This document shows positions 1-11,987 of a DNA stretch of 64,000 nt, piece after piece. The stretch covers positions 8,395,475-8,459,474 of the forward strand of contig CAMGYJ010000008.1 in NCBI GenBank assembly GCA_946122785.1, given 5' to 3'. Position numbers and translations under genes: made by a program. This DNA comes from Linum tenue. Taxonomy: Eukaryota > Streptophyta > Magnoliopsida > Malpighiales > Linaceae. The notes under the pieces were generated by a model. It was not told where the DNA came from and did no database searches. It worked only from the letters and a program-made list of their open reading frames with translations. Position 1 is the stretch's first letter. Each line of letters begins with the position of its first letter.

Positions 1-58
1 GTATTATAAGCGGTAAACGTGCAAAATCAACATTGAGGCAACTAGCATATCTTTGCAG

Positions 59-221
59 ATAATAAAGGAGGAAGCAACTGAAGGTGAATCAAGAAAAGAT
101 TGTCATGGAATACACTTGTTGGGCAAGGCACTAAACAGGTCCCCAATAGGGAGGATACAAACAACATTGATCATTGAATTACAGACATTTCGTATCAAAA
201 AGTATGTGGATGCTTATGCAG
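59..221 (+). CDS. Possible internal exon of an unrecognised gene (partial)
   Basis: A 163-base stretch is open in one frame and bounded by a good acceptor (TTTGCAG at 52-58) and a strong donor (GTAAGTTAG from 222). It would encode about 54 residues that I do not recognise. If spliced to the acceptor TGCATGCAG just before position 361, the frame would end at TAG 388-390, immediately before a poly-G run. No family motif is visible, the upstream part is outside the window, and a leftward gene start is also suspected nearby. It could be chance. Confidence 0.25.
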
Positions 222-397
222 GTAAGTTAGGCAGAAAACAAGTTTAAATTCCTCTTCGAATGCAGCGAAATAAACAGGATACCAACAAATAAATTTGAAC
301 TCCATTTCAAAAGAGTGGGTTGAAAAAACTAATAATGACATGATATACTAATTGCATGCAGAAATATGTACAAAAAGCATGAAATACTAGTTCTGCT

Positions 398-429
<32 letters not shown>
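398..429. repeat. Poly-G homopolymer, 32 bases
   Basis: Thirty-two consecutive G residues follow the sequence TTCTGCT. Mononucleotide G runs of this length are rare in plant DNA. It may be a real microsatellite with G-quadruplex potential, or a sequencing or assembly artefact; the length is unlikely to be exact. Confidence 0.9.
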
Positions 430-430
<1 letters not shown>

Positions 431-1575
431 GCCATACATAACAGCTAGTGCTCATATTCAACGTCATAACTTTAAAAAACAGCAAAGTACCAGAAATCGG
501 AATGCAAACACCGTTGCATCCTCATATATCTCAGTTTGTGAACACATTCCATATACATCGGACATGCATATGTTTCTGAAATGGATACAAAGCAAAAATA
601 AGAAGGCCAAAATATGTTCTACTACATGTTAGCATCCTGTCAGACATAAAGGATTTCAATTTCAGGTAAACAACACCACAACCAAAAAAAACGACAGCGT
701 TTCGACATAACTGGTTTCAAGTAGATGACTTCTATTCACATTTAATAAAAAGGATCAACTCGATCATCCATGTTTGCAACCTAACAAAATTGAACATATC
801 GTCGCAATAAAAAAAAAAAGCTAAACACACATGGCAACTTCCAGCCACTTAAAGCCACGTGCTGTAACCAGACTCGGCGGATGCTTGATCTGAAACGTAC
901 ATACCTATCACGCCCAGCCAGATACTACGCAAGCAATGCGCATTAAAAGGGTAACTGAACGTCACCACTTCAATACACACAGAAACAAAGTATTCCTGAT
1001 TTGAAACGGATAGTTCTTAGGCCAACTAGACTCTACATTTGCAATGCACGCTAAAATGGTAATCGGAGATTCTACACCCCCAGCACACATCAATAAGACT
1101 ACACCACCAACTCCCCTAACTTCAACGGAAACCAAAATCGTCTAAGCTAGCTCTGCAACAAAGGCAAACTGAATTTCACTCTGCACAAACTGATTTCGCC
1201 CAGACAGGACTCCCGCGGTGACCTAACGATACTCAGCCAGTAAACCACTCATTTCCAGCACAGGATACACTCAGACCAGAAGCCAGGGAGGGGGAGGAAA
1301 ACCACATTCGTGAAGCAATTCAGTAAAACCCTAATCAAAGGAGACGAACCAACCAACGAAAGACAGGCACGAGCATATAATGTTTGGGAATTCAAGCCCT
1401 CCTGAGAAATAAAAATTCAATCTGAATGAATTCAATAACAAATCACCTATCCAGAACACACAGAGAAATCGCTCACATACATCCCGCAACCAAAAACAAC
1501 AGAAAACTCTACACGGATTGACAGTCGGGGAGAGAGAGACAGACCGGCAAAACTAAAGCAGATGTATCGACTTAC

Positions 1576-1900
1576 AGAATCGGGAGCGAAAGAGGAACCG
1601 CGGCGTTTGCTCGCCGAGTAGCTGAGAATTGGTATCAGTCCGTCACGGCGGCGTAAATAGGGCGGCGACGGGAGGGCATTTCGGGGATAGGAAGGAGTTT
1701 TGGCAAGTTGCGGGGAGAGAAGAGGGCAGGATCGTAAATAAGTGGCGGGAGGGATTGTGGAGCGAGGGAGCTCCGAGGGGAATTCGGAAGGGAAGGGTTT
1801 TGGACTTTTGGGGGTAGTGAGGATTTGTTGTGTGTATTTTTGGGGAAGAAGGCTCTCTTGTGTTGGAGGGGAAGAACGAGAGCTGTGAGAATTACAACAA
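1576..1900 (-). other. Likely 5' UTR first exon of a leftward gene outside the window
   Basis: Read on the minus strand, this GC-richer, pyrimidine-rich stretch ends in an excellent donor (TTCT|GTAAGTCG, with GT at 1575-1574). Short reading frames inside look like upstream ORFs rather than a protein start. The pattern fits a plant gene with an intron in its 5' UTR, whose coding part lies left of position 1. The sequence from 222 to 1575 would be its first intron; I see no other gene there. This is inference from a splice signal and base composition only. Confidence 0.35.
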
Positions 1901-1962
1901 ACAACAGCTACAAAGGAGAGAAAGGCAAAATGATCACAGAAACAGAAACAACAGAACAATAC

Positions 1963-2807
1963 AAAGACGGTAGGGGTGTTCAAATGGTTACCATGGTTAT
2001 AACCAAACCAAATAAGGCTAAATTCCATTAACCATGGAATACAATATCATAACCAAACCGTCCAAACTAATACATCAACCAAATTAACCAAACTAAAGTT
2101 TAATCGGTTTGGTTAATTGGTTAACCAGATTAACCAATATAAAATCACATTATCATTGACGATGAAAATTTTCTGGGTTAATGCAACTATTCGCAATATA
2201 TATAATGAATAAAACATAACAATCAACACGTAGTTATAGTTGACCCTTAACAAAAATACATGCAACAAAGACAATTATCTTACGATTAGTATAGAAGTAT
2301 TCACCTAACAAAATTTTATGACAATGGTATGGATTAATGAATTGTTGTGTTTGTGTAAATTGACTTAGTCTCTTAGCAATTATCATAGGCTGGAAATTAC
2401 CTTCCTTTCAAGTTTTTATCCATCATAATGTATGAAATTTATCTAAATTAGGCGTCCATATGTTGTGGTCTACATTTTACATTTACAAATATACACTATA
2501 TGAGCAATATTGAGCTTTATATTTTATGAGTCTAAAAGGGATGAACGTTAACTCTTGAGTGGTTATGTAAAGTATTAAGTATGTGTATATAATATATGTT
2601 AGATATATGACTAATTACTTAACTGGTTAATTTGGTTTGACTGGTTAGGAGTGTCTGAAACCAAACCAAACCACCTAAACCAAACAAGCTAAAAACTTTA
2701 ACCAAACCAAACCAATTATCCAAATTAACCAAACCAAATTATCCAAATAGTAATGGTTAAAACGGTTACCATGGTAACCAAACCGTTTGAACACCCCTAA
2801 AAGACGG
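1963..2807. mobile_element. hAT-type MITE with intact target duplication
   Basis: The element spans 1971-2799 (829 bases). Its ends are inverted: TAGGGGTGTTCAAA on the left and TTTGAACACCCCTA on the right. Inside them are further mirrored AACC/GGTTACCATGG segments. An exact 8-base duplication, AAAGACGG, flanks it at 1963-1970 and 2800-2807; 8-base target duplications are the hallmark of hAT transposition. There is no transposase frame, so it is non-autonomous. It lies just upstream of the putative leftward promoter at 1576-1900. Confidence 0.92.
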
Positions 2808-3772
2808 GATGGGGAAGGTGTGGACTGAAAAGGCCAAAATAAAATAATGTGAGGATGAAAACGAGATGAACAACAATTCGTTCTTCATACAGTCGTACTA
2901 CAACAGTAGACTTTCCTTTTTCAGCCTAATCTCAAATTAGGACGAGTTTTTATACATTTTTTGGTATGTTTTATTGGCTCCGATGGATTTAGATCATTTT
3001 TCTTAAATGTAGTCACGGATTTATTATCTAATGAAGTCATGCAAATACCATAATTATTCTCGTTACCAGTTGCAACGATATGCAATTATTGAAGTTGCTA
3101 TATTCTTTATGCTCTAGGACGACACAAGTGATATAATAACAAAAACAAAAAATCATGCCCAATAAACTTTACATATTACATATGTAGTTTGATAGCAGTT
3201 AAACAAGCAAATGAGTGTTAATAACAAGATAAAATGAACAATTAAGTTCACTTAAAGACTTCTTTTTCACGATTCAACCCAAATCGAGTTAAATAAACTC
3301 AAACACACCTTTCATCTTCATTTTCCCCCATCCTGTTCGGCACACCATCCCAAAGGTTTGCAAAAGGAACATGTACGAAGCAAAAGCTTGAAAAGCAACC
3401 TTTTGTCTTTCAAAAGTAGATCTTGTCTGAACCATCACTCAACATCTCAGATAGACAAGCAGTTCTCGCATATCTCACAACTCAAAGTGATGAAGATTGC
3501 AGGCTACAAGAAAAGCATCTCATAGAAAGTAGAAACCGACACATTGTCATGAATGGAGAAAAAAGTATGTGATGAATTTTATGGACAAATGAAACAGCAG
3601 CTGCTCGAAGTTATAGACAAGACAAACATGGATGACAAGACTCTCGAACAAAGGATTAACATCGTCTATGAGGAAGGCGAAACTGGAAGACAAACCAAAT
3701 CGCCGTTGCACTCTTCTGGCAGGAAACAGACGATAGTTCTATACATGCAAATCAAAAAGGCAATTAGGCAAG
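2808..3772. other. Intergenic DNA and probable 3' UTR of the FLOE gene
   Basis: AT-rich, with no protein-coding signal that I can support. The right part, from about 3400, probably holds the 3' UTR of the minus-strand FLOE gene that ends at 3773. A short plus-strand ORF at 3553-3795 is antisense to this and shows no family features. Confidence 0.5.
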
Positions 3773-6303
3773 CTACCGGCCGAACCACCCTCTAGGCGGC
3801 TGGAAATCCGAGTCGTTCATCAGCTTATCCAGGACGATGTTCAGGTCGACCGACTGCCCGTTCTCGGTGAGTTTCCGAACAGCCTCACGAACATGATCCC
3901 TCGGGAACCCCATGGTCGACACCTTGTCAATCACGTCATCAATCGGAACCCTGTTTCCAGAGCCTGAACCTGATCCAGCCCCACCAGCTGCTGACCTAGA
4001 GGGCGAACCCTGTGGCAGCACACGGGTAGTCGGAAGTTGAGGGTACCCAGTCCCACCGCCACCATGAGGAGGCATAGAGACAGATTGGAGTTGCAGCGGT
4101 TTCACCATCGTGCTGCCGCCTCCACTGTAAGGGTACATTTCCATGGATCCGGATTGAGGAGGATTGTACCCAGTAGAGGGAGGAGGAGTGCCGTAGTACT
4201 GCTGGGGTGGGAAGGGACCACCACCAGGTAGCTGAGATGGAGCTTGTCGTGGTGGATAGCTTTGAGTGGCGAGATAAGAGGCCTCGTCAGAGTGGTGGCC
4301 AGCTGGCTGTTGAGGTTGCTGTGGCATCTGGGGTTGTTGCTGCGGGTATTGTGGCGGAGCTGACTGATATAGTTGATGAGGAGGGGGAGCAGCGGCAACA
4401 GGAGATGGTTGCTGTGGTGGGGGCACCTGGTACTGTGGGTTCGGAGGTGGTTCGTGAGCATGGCCAGCAGGCACGTAGTATGGATCTCGTTGAGGGACTG
4501 AAGGAGGGGGTGTGAATTGGTTTGGAAGTGGAGTGACAGGGGGCAGACTTTGCGGCTGAGGGAGAGGGACGGTTGGAGGAGGTGGACCGGGCACAGAAGG
4601 GAGTGATTGTGGGAAGCTTGTTAATTGAGGAGGCGCATGTTGATGATGGGATTGTGGTGGGGCAGAGGCAGATGGTGCTTGTTGCTGCACAGCAGTTGCA
4701 GCCTGGCCGGTGTTTTGTGACTCTTGTTGATGCTGATTGACATTAGAGACGTGAAGGTTTTGAAGGTGAAGCTGTGACTCAAGTAGTTCTTGCTTATCCT
4801 TCACATCCCGTACTCCAGTTTGTACCTGCAGGAAAAAGGATCAATTGGGATCGTCATCGGCACCAAATAAATAGTGATTTACAAAGATGGACAACAACAC
4901 CAACGTGACTATGTGACCAAGTGTCAAAACAAAAACAACTCACAAGATAAAACAGAGCAGGCACCTAATCTTTGGTTATTTTGTGTGACAAGACATGGTA
5001 AACTACATCATAAGAACTCATGAACAAACATAAGAAATCCGAGGCAATAAAAGCAAAAGGCAGCAATGATTTGCTATGCGCGAGGACCAAGAGTACTCTA
5101 TATGTGGACTGAAAGCCTACCTCCCGGAGGATATTCTCCAGATGTCTCATCTTCCCATCAGTGCTTCCGTGATTGTTCCCCACAGAAACCTTCAAATCGT
5201 CAACAGAACTCTCGAGGTTGCGAGTTCTGCTCTCCAACTGGATCAGTCTGGAACTAACACCTTCTAAAATGATCAGCATGTTATCTGTGTGTCTCTTCAT
5301 AGTTCTGTCTATCTCAGATAGTATCGCTGAATCAGAAACGGTTCGTTCCTTCTCCAAGTCATCTTTGGATGGTTCCATCGAATCAAGCGACCCATAGTGC
5401 TGTCGACAAAACAATGTACCACAACATCAACAATGCAATACAGACAACATACTATCGAGACCGAAAACACACACGAAACTGTATTAGAAATGCACAACCA
5501 AGAACTCCATTCCGCACACCTAATCAAACTAATACCTGATCCAACAGTTGGGATATATAGCTCAAGTCAGAAAGAAAGACAAGCATCAGGTCTAACATGC
5601 AAGTAGAAAGGAATCACTCATCAAGCTTAACCCCGAAACGGAATGGAAATAACAAGTGAAAAAACTTTCTATTTCCAAGTCTACATTGAGGCTTTACTCT
5701 AGCTCAACGAAATCCACAAGAACAAAACACTTCAATTGCTGCTCTGACACATAATCCACAGCCAAATCGTCACCAGCTAAAGCATAATAAAGCATCGTAA
5801 AAATTCCTATCTAAACAATGAACCCTATCAATGTGTTCGACACTATTCCATTGTCAAAACAACATGGCGAGCCCCAATTCCAGATCAGACAATAGGGCTA
5901 AACCAAAACTGAACTAAACCACAAAGAAGAGGGTTTGAATTTGAAGTACCCGGACAGGAGAATCGGCCACGGCGAAATTGACGGAACTGGACTTGCCGTC
6001 GACTGAACTCCAAGCCCTAGCACCAGCAGTGGAATCTCCTCTTCCTCCTCCCAATCCTCCAGCAACGGGGCGAATCGGGTGGAAATCGTAGCTGGGAACC
6101 ATGACGTCCTCCTTCCTGGTACCGTTCCCAGCGTAATTGGCGTGCTGATCGTGTTCGTCGTCCCGCGGATGATGATTCATCAGATCGATGAAGTCCTTAC
6201 CGCCGCCGGTGGAGTGGTGGGTGGGGGATGATGATAAGCCCTGGGGTTGGGGGGATGAGGTCAAATCCATAATCTGCTTGTCCATATACTGCGACGTATT
6301 CAT
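3773..6303 (-). CDS. FLOE family protein (DUF1421), prion-like condensate protein
   Basis: Three exons, 5950-6303, 5121-5399 and 3773-4825, join in phase to a 561-residue protein. The N-terminus (MNTSQYMDKQIMDLTSS) is followed by an Asp/Ser-rich segment, then a predicted coiled coil around residues 130-210 (TMKRHTDNMLIILEGVSSRL). A long Pro/Gln/Ser-rich low-complexity region comes next, and the conserved DUF1421 C-terminus contains VPIDDVIDKVSTMGFPRDHV and ends GWFGR. This DS, coiled-coil, QPS and DUF1421 order is that of Arabidopsis FLOE1-3. FLOE1 is known to phase-separate with hydration and to influence seed germination; the start motif and DLMN segment look closest to FLOE2 (At5g14540). 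A role in water-potential sensing is inference from the family. Confidence in the family is high and in the paralogue moderate. Confidence 0.93.
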
Positions 6304-6533
6304 CTGAGATAATCACGATGCCGAAGAGGAAGGGGATGGACCAAGGAAGGAGAGAAGAATAATAAAGAATGACTTGGAAGAAGGTGAGAGAGAGAAGAAG
6401 AAATGGGATGGGAGCAAAGTCTGGGCTCCCCTGGTGTTGTTCGGCTCGTCAGTCGGCAGTCGGCACCCACACGCGTTGTTTTGTTTGTGGGTTTACCCTT
6501 TTGCATTCTTATACGCGAGCGCGACGGAACTAC

Positions 6534-6550
6534 GGCCCATGGCCCATGGG
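6534..6550. promoter_or_regulatory. Double GGCCCAT (site II-like) motif upstream of FLOE
   Basis: The sequence CGGCCCATGGCCCATGG holds two adjacent GGCCCA motifs, about 230 bases upstream of the FLOE start. Such TGGGCC/GGCCCA (site II) elements are TCP-factor targets common in broadly expressed plant promoters. Function here is inferred from position only. Confidence 0.4.
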
Positions 6551-6750
6551 GCAAAAACAAACAATGACGTGAAATTAACAAGGTTGTCGACAGCTGGGTC
6601 GAACTGCTGGTTGAACCATTTTGACCATGACCAAGTGAGTAAAAAAGGTCAAACCATATATTTATATTATATAATGTGCCTCTTTTTCATGTTTTTCTCT
6701 TCGACTAACCATATATTTGAAATTCTAAGTTGAACATTTGAATATTGATA

Positions 6751-6906
6751 TTATATAAGTATGTGTGAATTTTAAATATATGTTGGGTCCAAGTATGATA
6801 TGTCATTTTAATGTAAAGTTATATGTTATTATATAAGTATGTGTGAATTTTAAATATATGTTGGGTCCAAGTATGATATGTCATTTTAATGTAAAGTTAA
6901 ATGCTA
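6751..6906. repeat. 78-base tandem duplication, two copies
   Basis: Positions 6751-6828 and 6829-6906 are near-identical copies; each begins TTATATAAGTATGTGTGAA and differs from the other only near its 3' end (TTATATGTTA versus TTAAATGCTA). The high identity implies a recent local duplication. No function is evident. Confidence 0.9.
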
Positions 6907-7130
6907 TTACTCATATGTTAGATGAGATTTGATATTATTTATAAATGTATGAACAATATAATGACATTTTTCATATATCCAAGCTAAAATGGTCACCGAA
7001 CCATTAACCCTCAACTCACTTACTCGACCAGGTCAACAGGCTAAATTGGGATGTCATGACATCCTTGGTTTTAACCATTATGGCTATTATGGCATAACAT
7101 TTTAGTGTTTTAGAACTGTTAAATTGTTTT

Positions 7131-7703
7131 TGCTTGCACTTAGTGGCGGAGGGAGATGGATAGGAGTGGGGTCCTAGGACCCACTTGGATAAATTAAAAA
7201 TGGCTACATATATGCATGTTCTTGTTTAATTTTGGTAGTTTCGGAATTGAGGACCCCATTTGTATAAAATTTTATTGTCATAGTATTATGAAACACACAA
7301 ATCAACTAGCATGTATTGATTAGATACAATTGAAAATTCTCAATTTTATAAATCTTAATTAAAAAAAATTGAATTCTACTAAATATGTAAAAAAAATCCT
7401 AGCTATATCTAATAAGCCCTTAATTCAACAAATTTTCTATTAATATACAATTTCTTTGTCATCAAATGTACTTTAAAATATGTTTGTGGCTTGGGAGCTA
7501 TTTATTTAGATGTATCGAAATGTCACTTTTCAACTATGAGTTACACAAAATGTAAGATACAAATCTAATAATTGATAATCTAACGAATGACTGTTTGACT
7601 GAATTTTGAAGTGAATTTACTTCATAATTGAATAAAATGTCTTAGAATTTTTTATACTAGAACCCCACTAAACCCGAATCTTACTTACGCCACTGCTTGC
7701 ACT
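7131..7703. mobile_element. Small non-autonomous DNA transposon with 10-base flanking duplication
   Basis: The direct repeat TGCTTGCACT occurs at 7131-7140 and 7694-7703. The 553 bases between begin TAGTGGCGGAGGGAG and end TTACTTACGCCAC, giving short inverted termini (GTGGCG/CGCCAC). A 9-10-base target duplication suggests a Mutator-like origin, but the terminal repeats are too short to be sure of the superfamily. There are no coding frames. Confidence 0.7.
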
Positions 7704-8507
7704 CAACAGTTGTAGGTTATAGAATACATGTTCCAAACTCTGGTAGTGTGTCTTATTTTCAATGAGGGATAGTAACAAAATTTATTTCTTATATGTATAT
7801 ACAAACTTGTTTCATAGTAATTGACTTATTGATTCACTTAAAATCAGTTTAAAAAACCTAGAAGAGCTTTTTTAGTTTGACACAATAGTGAACTTTTGGA
7901 TACCAATAAACTTTTCACTCTATCGACACATGAATACATCGCTCATTGTCATCAAAGTATGCATTGAGATTGTCCATATCGGTGTATCAACTTACTCAAA
8001 TTAGTAATGAGAAAATCAAACAAACTATCTAATTATGTAGCTTTAAATAGATATGAAGAAATTACGTTGTTTTCTGAAAACGAGAGTTAAAGTTCACTAA
8101 AATAGCCAAAATATTGATTTGATTTGGATCAAGTATGGATCAAATGAGTCATTCGAACCACTAAATCAAGATCTATATACGGCTTTTATTATTACTCTCA
8201 AAGTTGACATGCTAATATTTTATCATATATAGACGGAAAAATTAGTAACAAAAAATCGAGGAAAATCCATACTCATGCTGAAAATTTTCATGATTTCAAT
8301 TACAAGTCTCTTAAAATTGAATTTAGTGACTAATTTGTTTGGGACCTCAGCCTCTATAGCCCATGCGATTATGAAAACCATTACGATTAAAATTAATTAA
8401 AAGGTCTCAATTCTCAAGTCATCATTTCTTACATTCTCAATCACACTGACAAATAAAAATTAACACGCAATCCAATCTCAGGCATCCATTGCCATTTGAG
8501 ATATAAA

Positions 8508-11132
8508 TCAAAACGCGAATTCAACCTGTGAAACACCCGACGAATCCGAGGACCATGGAACTTCGACGGTAACCAAGCAACCATCGTACTTGAACTCAAC
8601 CTCCCCACCATCCACCTTGCAACCCGCCGGCTTCTCCGACGCAAACGCCACCATTTCTCCGGCACCCTTAACACCAATTTCCACCGATTCGTCCCGGTAA
8701 TCCACCGACCGGATCGCCCCGCCGGAGTTGAGCATGTTCACAAGGCCCATAGGCGCAAATTGGACCGACTTCCCGGCCAATACGGTCACCGGCGACACCG
8801 TGATCAGCTCAAACTCGAACGGCTCCAGCGAGACCTCGATGTTGTCCGTGGGCTTGGACATGACGAGCTTCTGGGCCTTCGACATGTACATGGCGAATAC
8901 CTGGACTCCTTCGATGGAGATTGGGCTTTTCCCGCTGGCCCATTCAATGTCCTTTGGGTTGGTTTGGGCCGTCAACTTGTGAGAGAATTCTGAGAAGCAT
9001 TGGTTTCGTCTCGTCTCTCTGGACCACCCTCCGCCTTGACAGTTGAACGCCCCAATAACCCCAGTAAACTGTAAGGAAATCAAATAATTACTTTTCATAT
9101 TTAAATGGGCTTTACCCGGCCCAATCTAAAAAAGCTAGGCATTTCAACGCACCTTGTTCAAGTTCCAAATCTTGAGCATGGTTTTTCCATCATGGAGGGG
9201 ATCCTCAAAGAGGCAGTCCCTAGTGGGGAGAGCATAGTACTCGCACCGGAGGATCGAACCGTCCGGCATCGCCAACCGCTTCAACAACGGGAAATTGTGG
9301 TTGCCCACGGTGTCGCTGATGTAGATTGGTCCACCGGAGATGGCACGAGAGGCCGCGTGGAACTCGGCACAAGGGTGTGTCGACTGGAACATGTCCCAAT
9401 CCGGGTGGATGAAATTGCCCATCCACAAACTGTTGTATGCACAATGAACCATGTGACATCCTTGCAGCCAGAACGTGCCGTTCGGGTCGCCTGAAGGATC
9501 CGTGCACCAGAAATCGTCACCTGGAACCGGCCCAAAGCCCAACAACACCGCCATTTAGCCCAAACTTTCAAGCCCAATCCAGCCCAATAGGTAGAAGTCC
9601 AAACAAGTAGGGTAGAGGAGGTGTAAAGCGAAAACTTACCAACACGTCCAAGAGCGATGGCTTCTGTTCCAAGGAACATGAAATCGTTGCAATGCTCCAT
9701 GCTCGCAATTACTCCGTTGCCTTTGAAGTGCTTCTTCACTGAAGCGGTCAATGCCTTGAAATACGCCTTAGCCAGGTCAACTCTCCCTCCGTAATTCTCA
9801 CACAGCATTTCCAACAACTGCCACGTCCCTCACAACCATAAATTTTGTAGAATATAAAATTAATAGTTAAGTAGACAGCATCCAGTAATGGCTAGAACTT
9901 ACATGGATGACGTCGACTTTAACGCCGTCGATTCCGGCCTTCTCGAGATGAGAGTGGATGCCATCGTACATCTGGTCCACAAGCTCCGGCGGGACCAACC
10001 CGATGCCGTTACTAACGATCTTATCCACGGCGAGATCCTCCATGGTCTTCTCCAGCCCGGGAGACAACTTGGGCCTGACAACGACGCTCTCCGGCAGGCC
10101 CGGAACATTGGGCCGGATCCCGCCCCAATACCCACACAGCGCGTGCCAAACATAGACGTAATCCACCGTCCCGAACTCATCCTTCAAGTCCCTCACAAAC
10201 GCGCCCATGCCCTTTTCGGTAACTTCCGCCTTCCTGCTGGCGTAATCCCGGAACTTGTAGTTCTCCTGAAACTTGAGCAGCCGGCACGGCATCTGCTCCC
10301 CGGCGACAGTGTGGTTCATCCCTTCCTTCGTCACCGGATCCTCGTCGTGGCTGATCGACTGCCACCCGTCGTCGATCAGGACTAGCCCCGGCGGGCACCC
10401 GCCGTCGGCGAGCCCCTTGACGCCGTCCCAGATCCCCTGAGGGTTCACCGTAAGGTAGAATGCGTCCCACGTGCACCACCCGAATTTGTCCACGATCCCC
10501 GGTGGGTCCTTCTCGTCGAGCAGCTTGAAAGTACCGAGGTGGGCCCGGACGACTCCCATTCCTTCTTTCACGAGGGTAAAAGGGTCATTCCCCGCGTGAA
10601 CGTACACCACGCTGTGGAAGGACGAGGCCTTGACTTTCGTTGACCCGCTCTCCACGCAGACGTCCACGTCGTCGTTTTGCCCCGGCTGGAGGGAAGCCCG
10701 AAACTGCCCTTCCAGAATTGGGACGATTAACACGTAGGGCCCACCGCCAGTCGGTGACGTGTCGAGAAGGAGGAGTTGGGTCTCGTGTTCGAGGTCGCGG
10801 CCGTTGGATCCAACCCAGTGGGTGGTCCACCAGACTTTGAAACGGAAGATGCTCATGAACCGCAAGTTCTTGAGCTTTCCGATGGGCGACACGTGGCGGT
10901 GGTCGGGTTCTGCGCCGTTGAATCCGAGGAAGGCGCCGGATTTGTCGGCTGAGGCGGTGAGGGTGATGTTGGCCGGGACGTCGGTGAGGAAGGCGTGGCC
11001 GTTGGATTTGAGATTGGATCCATCTAGGGAGATGGCGCCGGGGGCCGGCGGGGAAGGGTTGAGCAGCTGGTTGGCGTGGGATTCCATCAGGTCGTTGATT
11101 TTGGCACTGAGTTTGGGCGCGCTTGGAGCCAT
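8508..11132 (-). CDS. RFS5: Raffinose synthase (galactinol-sucrose galactosyltransferase), RFS5 type
   Basis: Four exons (9903-11132, 9640-9817, 9153-9520, 8508-9068) join in phase to 778 residues, the usual length for this family. The enzyme moves galactose from galactinol to sucrose in the cytosol, making raffinose for seed desiccation and cold or drought tolerance. Family marks include KFGWCTWDAFYLTV, LVLIDDGWQS, the insert SISHDEDPVTKEGMNHTVAG that separates raffinose/stachyose synthases from alkaline alpha-galactosidases, and KVDVIH, whose Asp (residue 407) matches the GH36 nucleophile. GDDFWCTDPSGDPNGTFWLQ follows, and the C-terminus is SGVSQVEFAF. The first intron follows the KVDVIH codons. 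I assign RFS5 by overall similarity; stachyose synthase is less likely. The gene is minus-strand with its own promoter. Confidence 0.95.
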
Positions 11133-11463
11133 TGATGCTGGGGGAGGAATCTGAGAAGAAGGTACGGGGAGATGGATTCAATTGGAGAGGAAGAGAGTGT
11201 AGTGGGGAAATGGGGAGTGATGGCAGAGGGAGAAAAGGGGGTTGAGAGTCGGTTTCTGGGGGATGTATTCTAGAAGTAAAGAGAAGCAACGAGAAGGCTG
11301 GGAATTTTATTCTCTGTGTTTTTTGTGTGTGTGTGTTTGGTTGAAGGTATTCGATTCTCTGTGTCTAATGGAATGAAGGGATTGTGTTTGTGGTTAAGCC
11401 TAATGTAATGAAATGGGTTCTCCTTTTGTACTTACTTACAGTTGGAGTGAAAACTGGCCAATA

Positions 11464-11474
11464 CTTATATATAG
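11464..11474 (-). promoter_or_regulatory. Candidate TATA box of the raffinose synthase gene
   Basis: The minus strand reads CTATATATAAG, a good TATA element, about 335 bases upstream of the ATG. That leaves roughly 300 bases for the 5' UTR, which includes a GT-rich run on the plus strand at 11324-11336. Confidence 0.5.
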
Positions 11475-11987
11475 GGACTGAGTCACTGAGCTTCGTTCAC
11501 TTTTGATTTAATTATAGGGTAATTAGTAATGAAAGGGAAAGTTAGAGTAGGACGGTGGCATTGGTTTGGAAAACCAACCGACATGACATGATTTAAATAT
11601 TATCAGAGAAGTATCTGGGTCGATTACTGGTCGTTTTTCTCGTTGATTTTACTTGAAATGTGTGGTGATGAAGAGTCTTTGCCTTTTTCCTTTATCAGGA
11701 AAACTATTTTTCCTGTGGGAAGGGATGTGTTACTCACTGGAATGCTGAGTTTGCGAGTAGGGATGACAAGTTCGATTTTACTCATTTTATACGATTTGCT
11801 TGGTTTGTTTTTGGGCGTGACTAATACTCGTTCCGTAGGTGGTGTTGGCTGGCTATAGCATATGGGTACTCTTCTCGATTTGATCTGACTGAACTCGTCC
11901 CCATTTTCAATTTGTTTCTGTCTAAATTACATTTAATTTTACTCAAATTACTTATGATATTACTTTTCTTTATCACTTATTTTAGTC

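Larger units (their letters stand above)
6600..8507. other. AT-rich intergenic region between FLOE and raffinose synthase
   Basis: It contains a 78-base tandem duplication and a small transposon, both listed separately. The rest (about 7704-8430) is AT-rich with no coding signal; the last roughly 100 bases are likely 3' UTR of the raffinose synthase gene. Confidence 0.6.

Noticed and set aside
366..632. Plus-strand ORF of 88 codons containing a poly-glycine run
   Set aside because: It is created by the 32-base poly-G tract; the rest has no protein features.
1447..2028. Minus-strand 193-codon ORF
   Set aside because: It runs through a suspected 5' UTR, crosses a strong donor at 1575 and begins inside a hAT MITE; composition is low-complexity and not protein-like.
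10585..11289. Minus-strand 234-codon ORF overlapping the start of raffinose synthase
   Set aside because: Shadow frame of the GC-rich first exon; Arg/Pro-rich and without family features.
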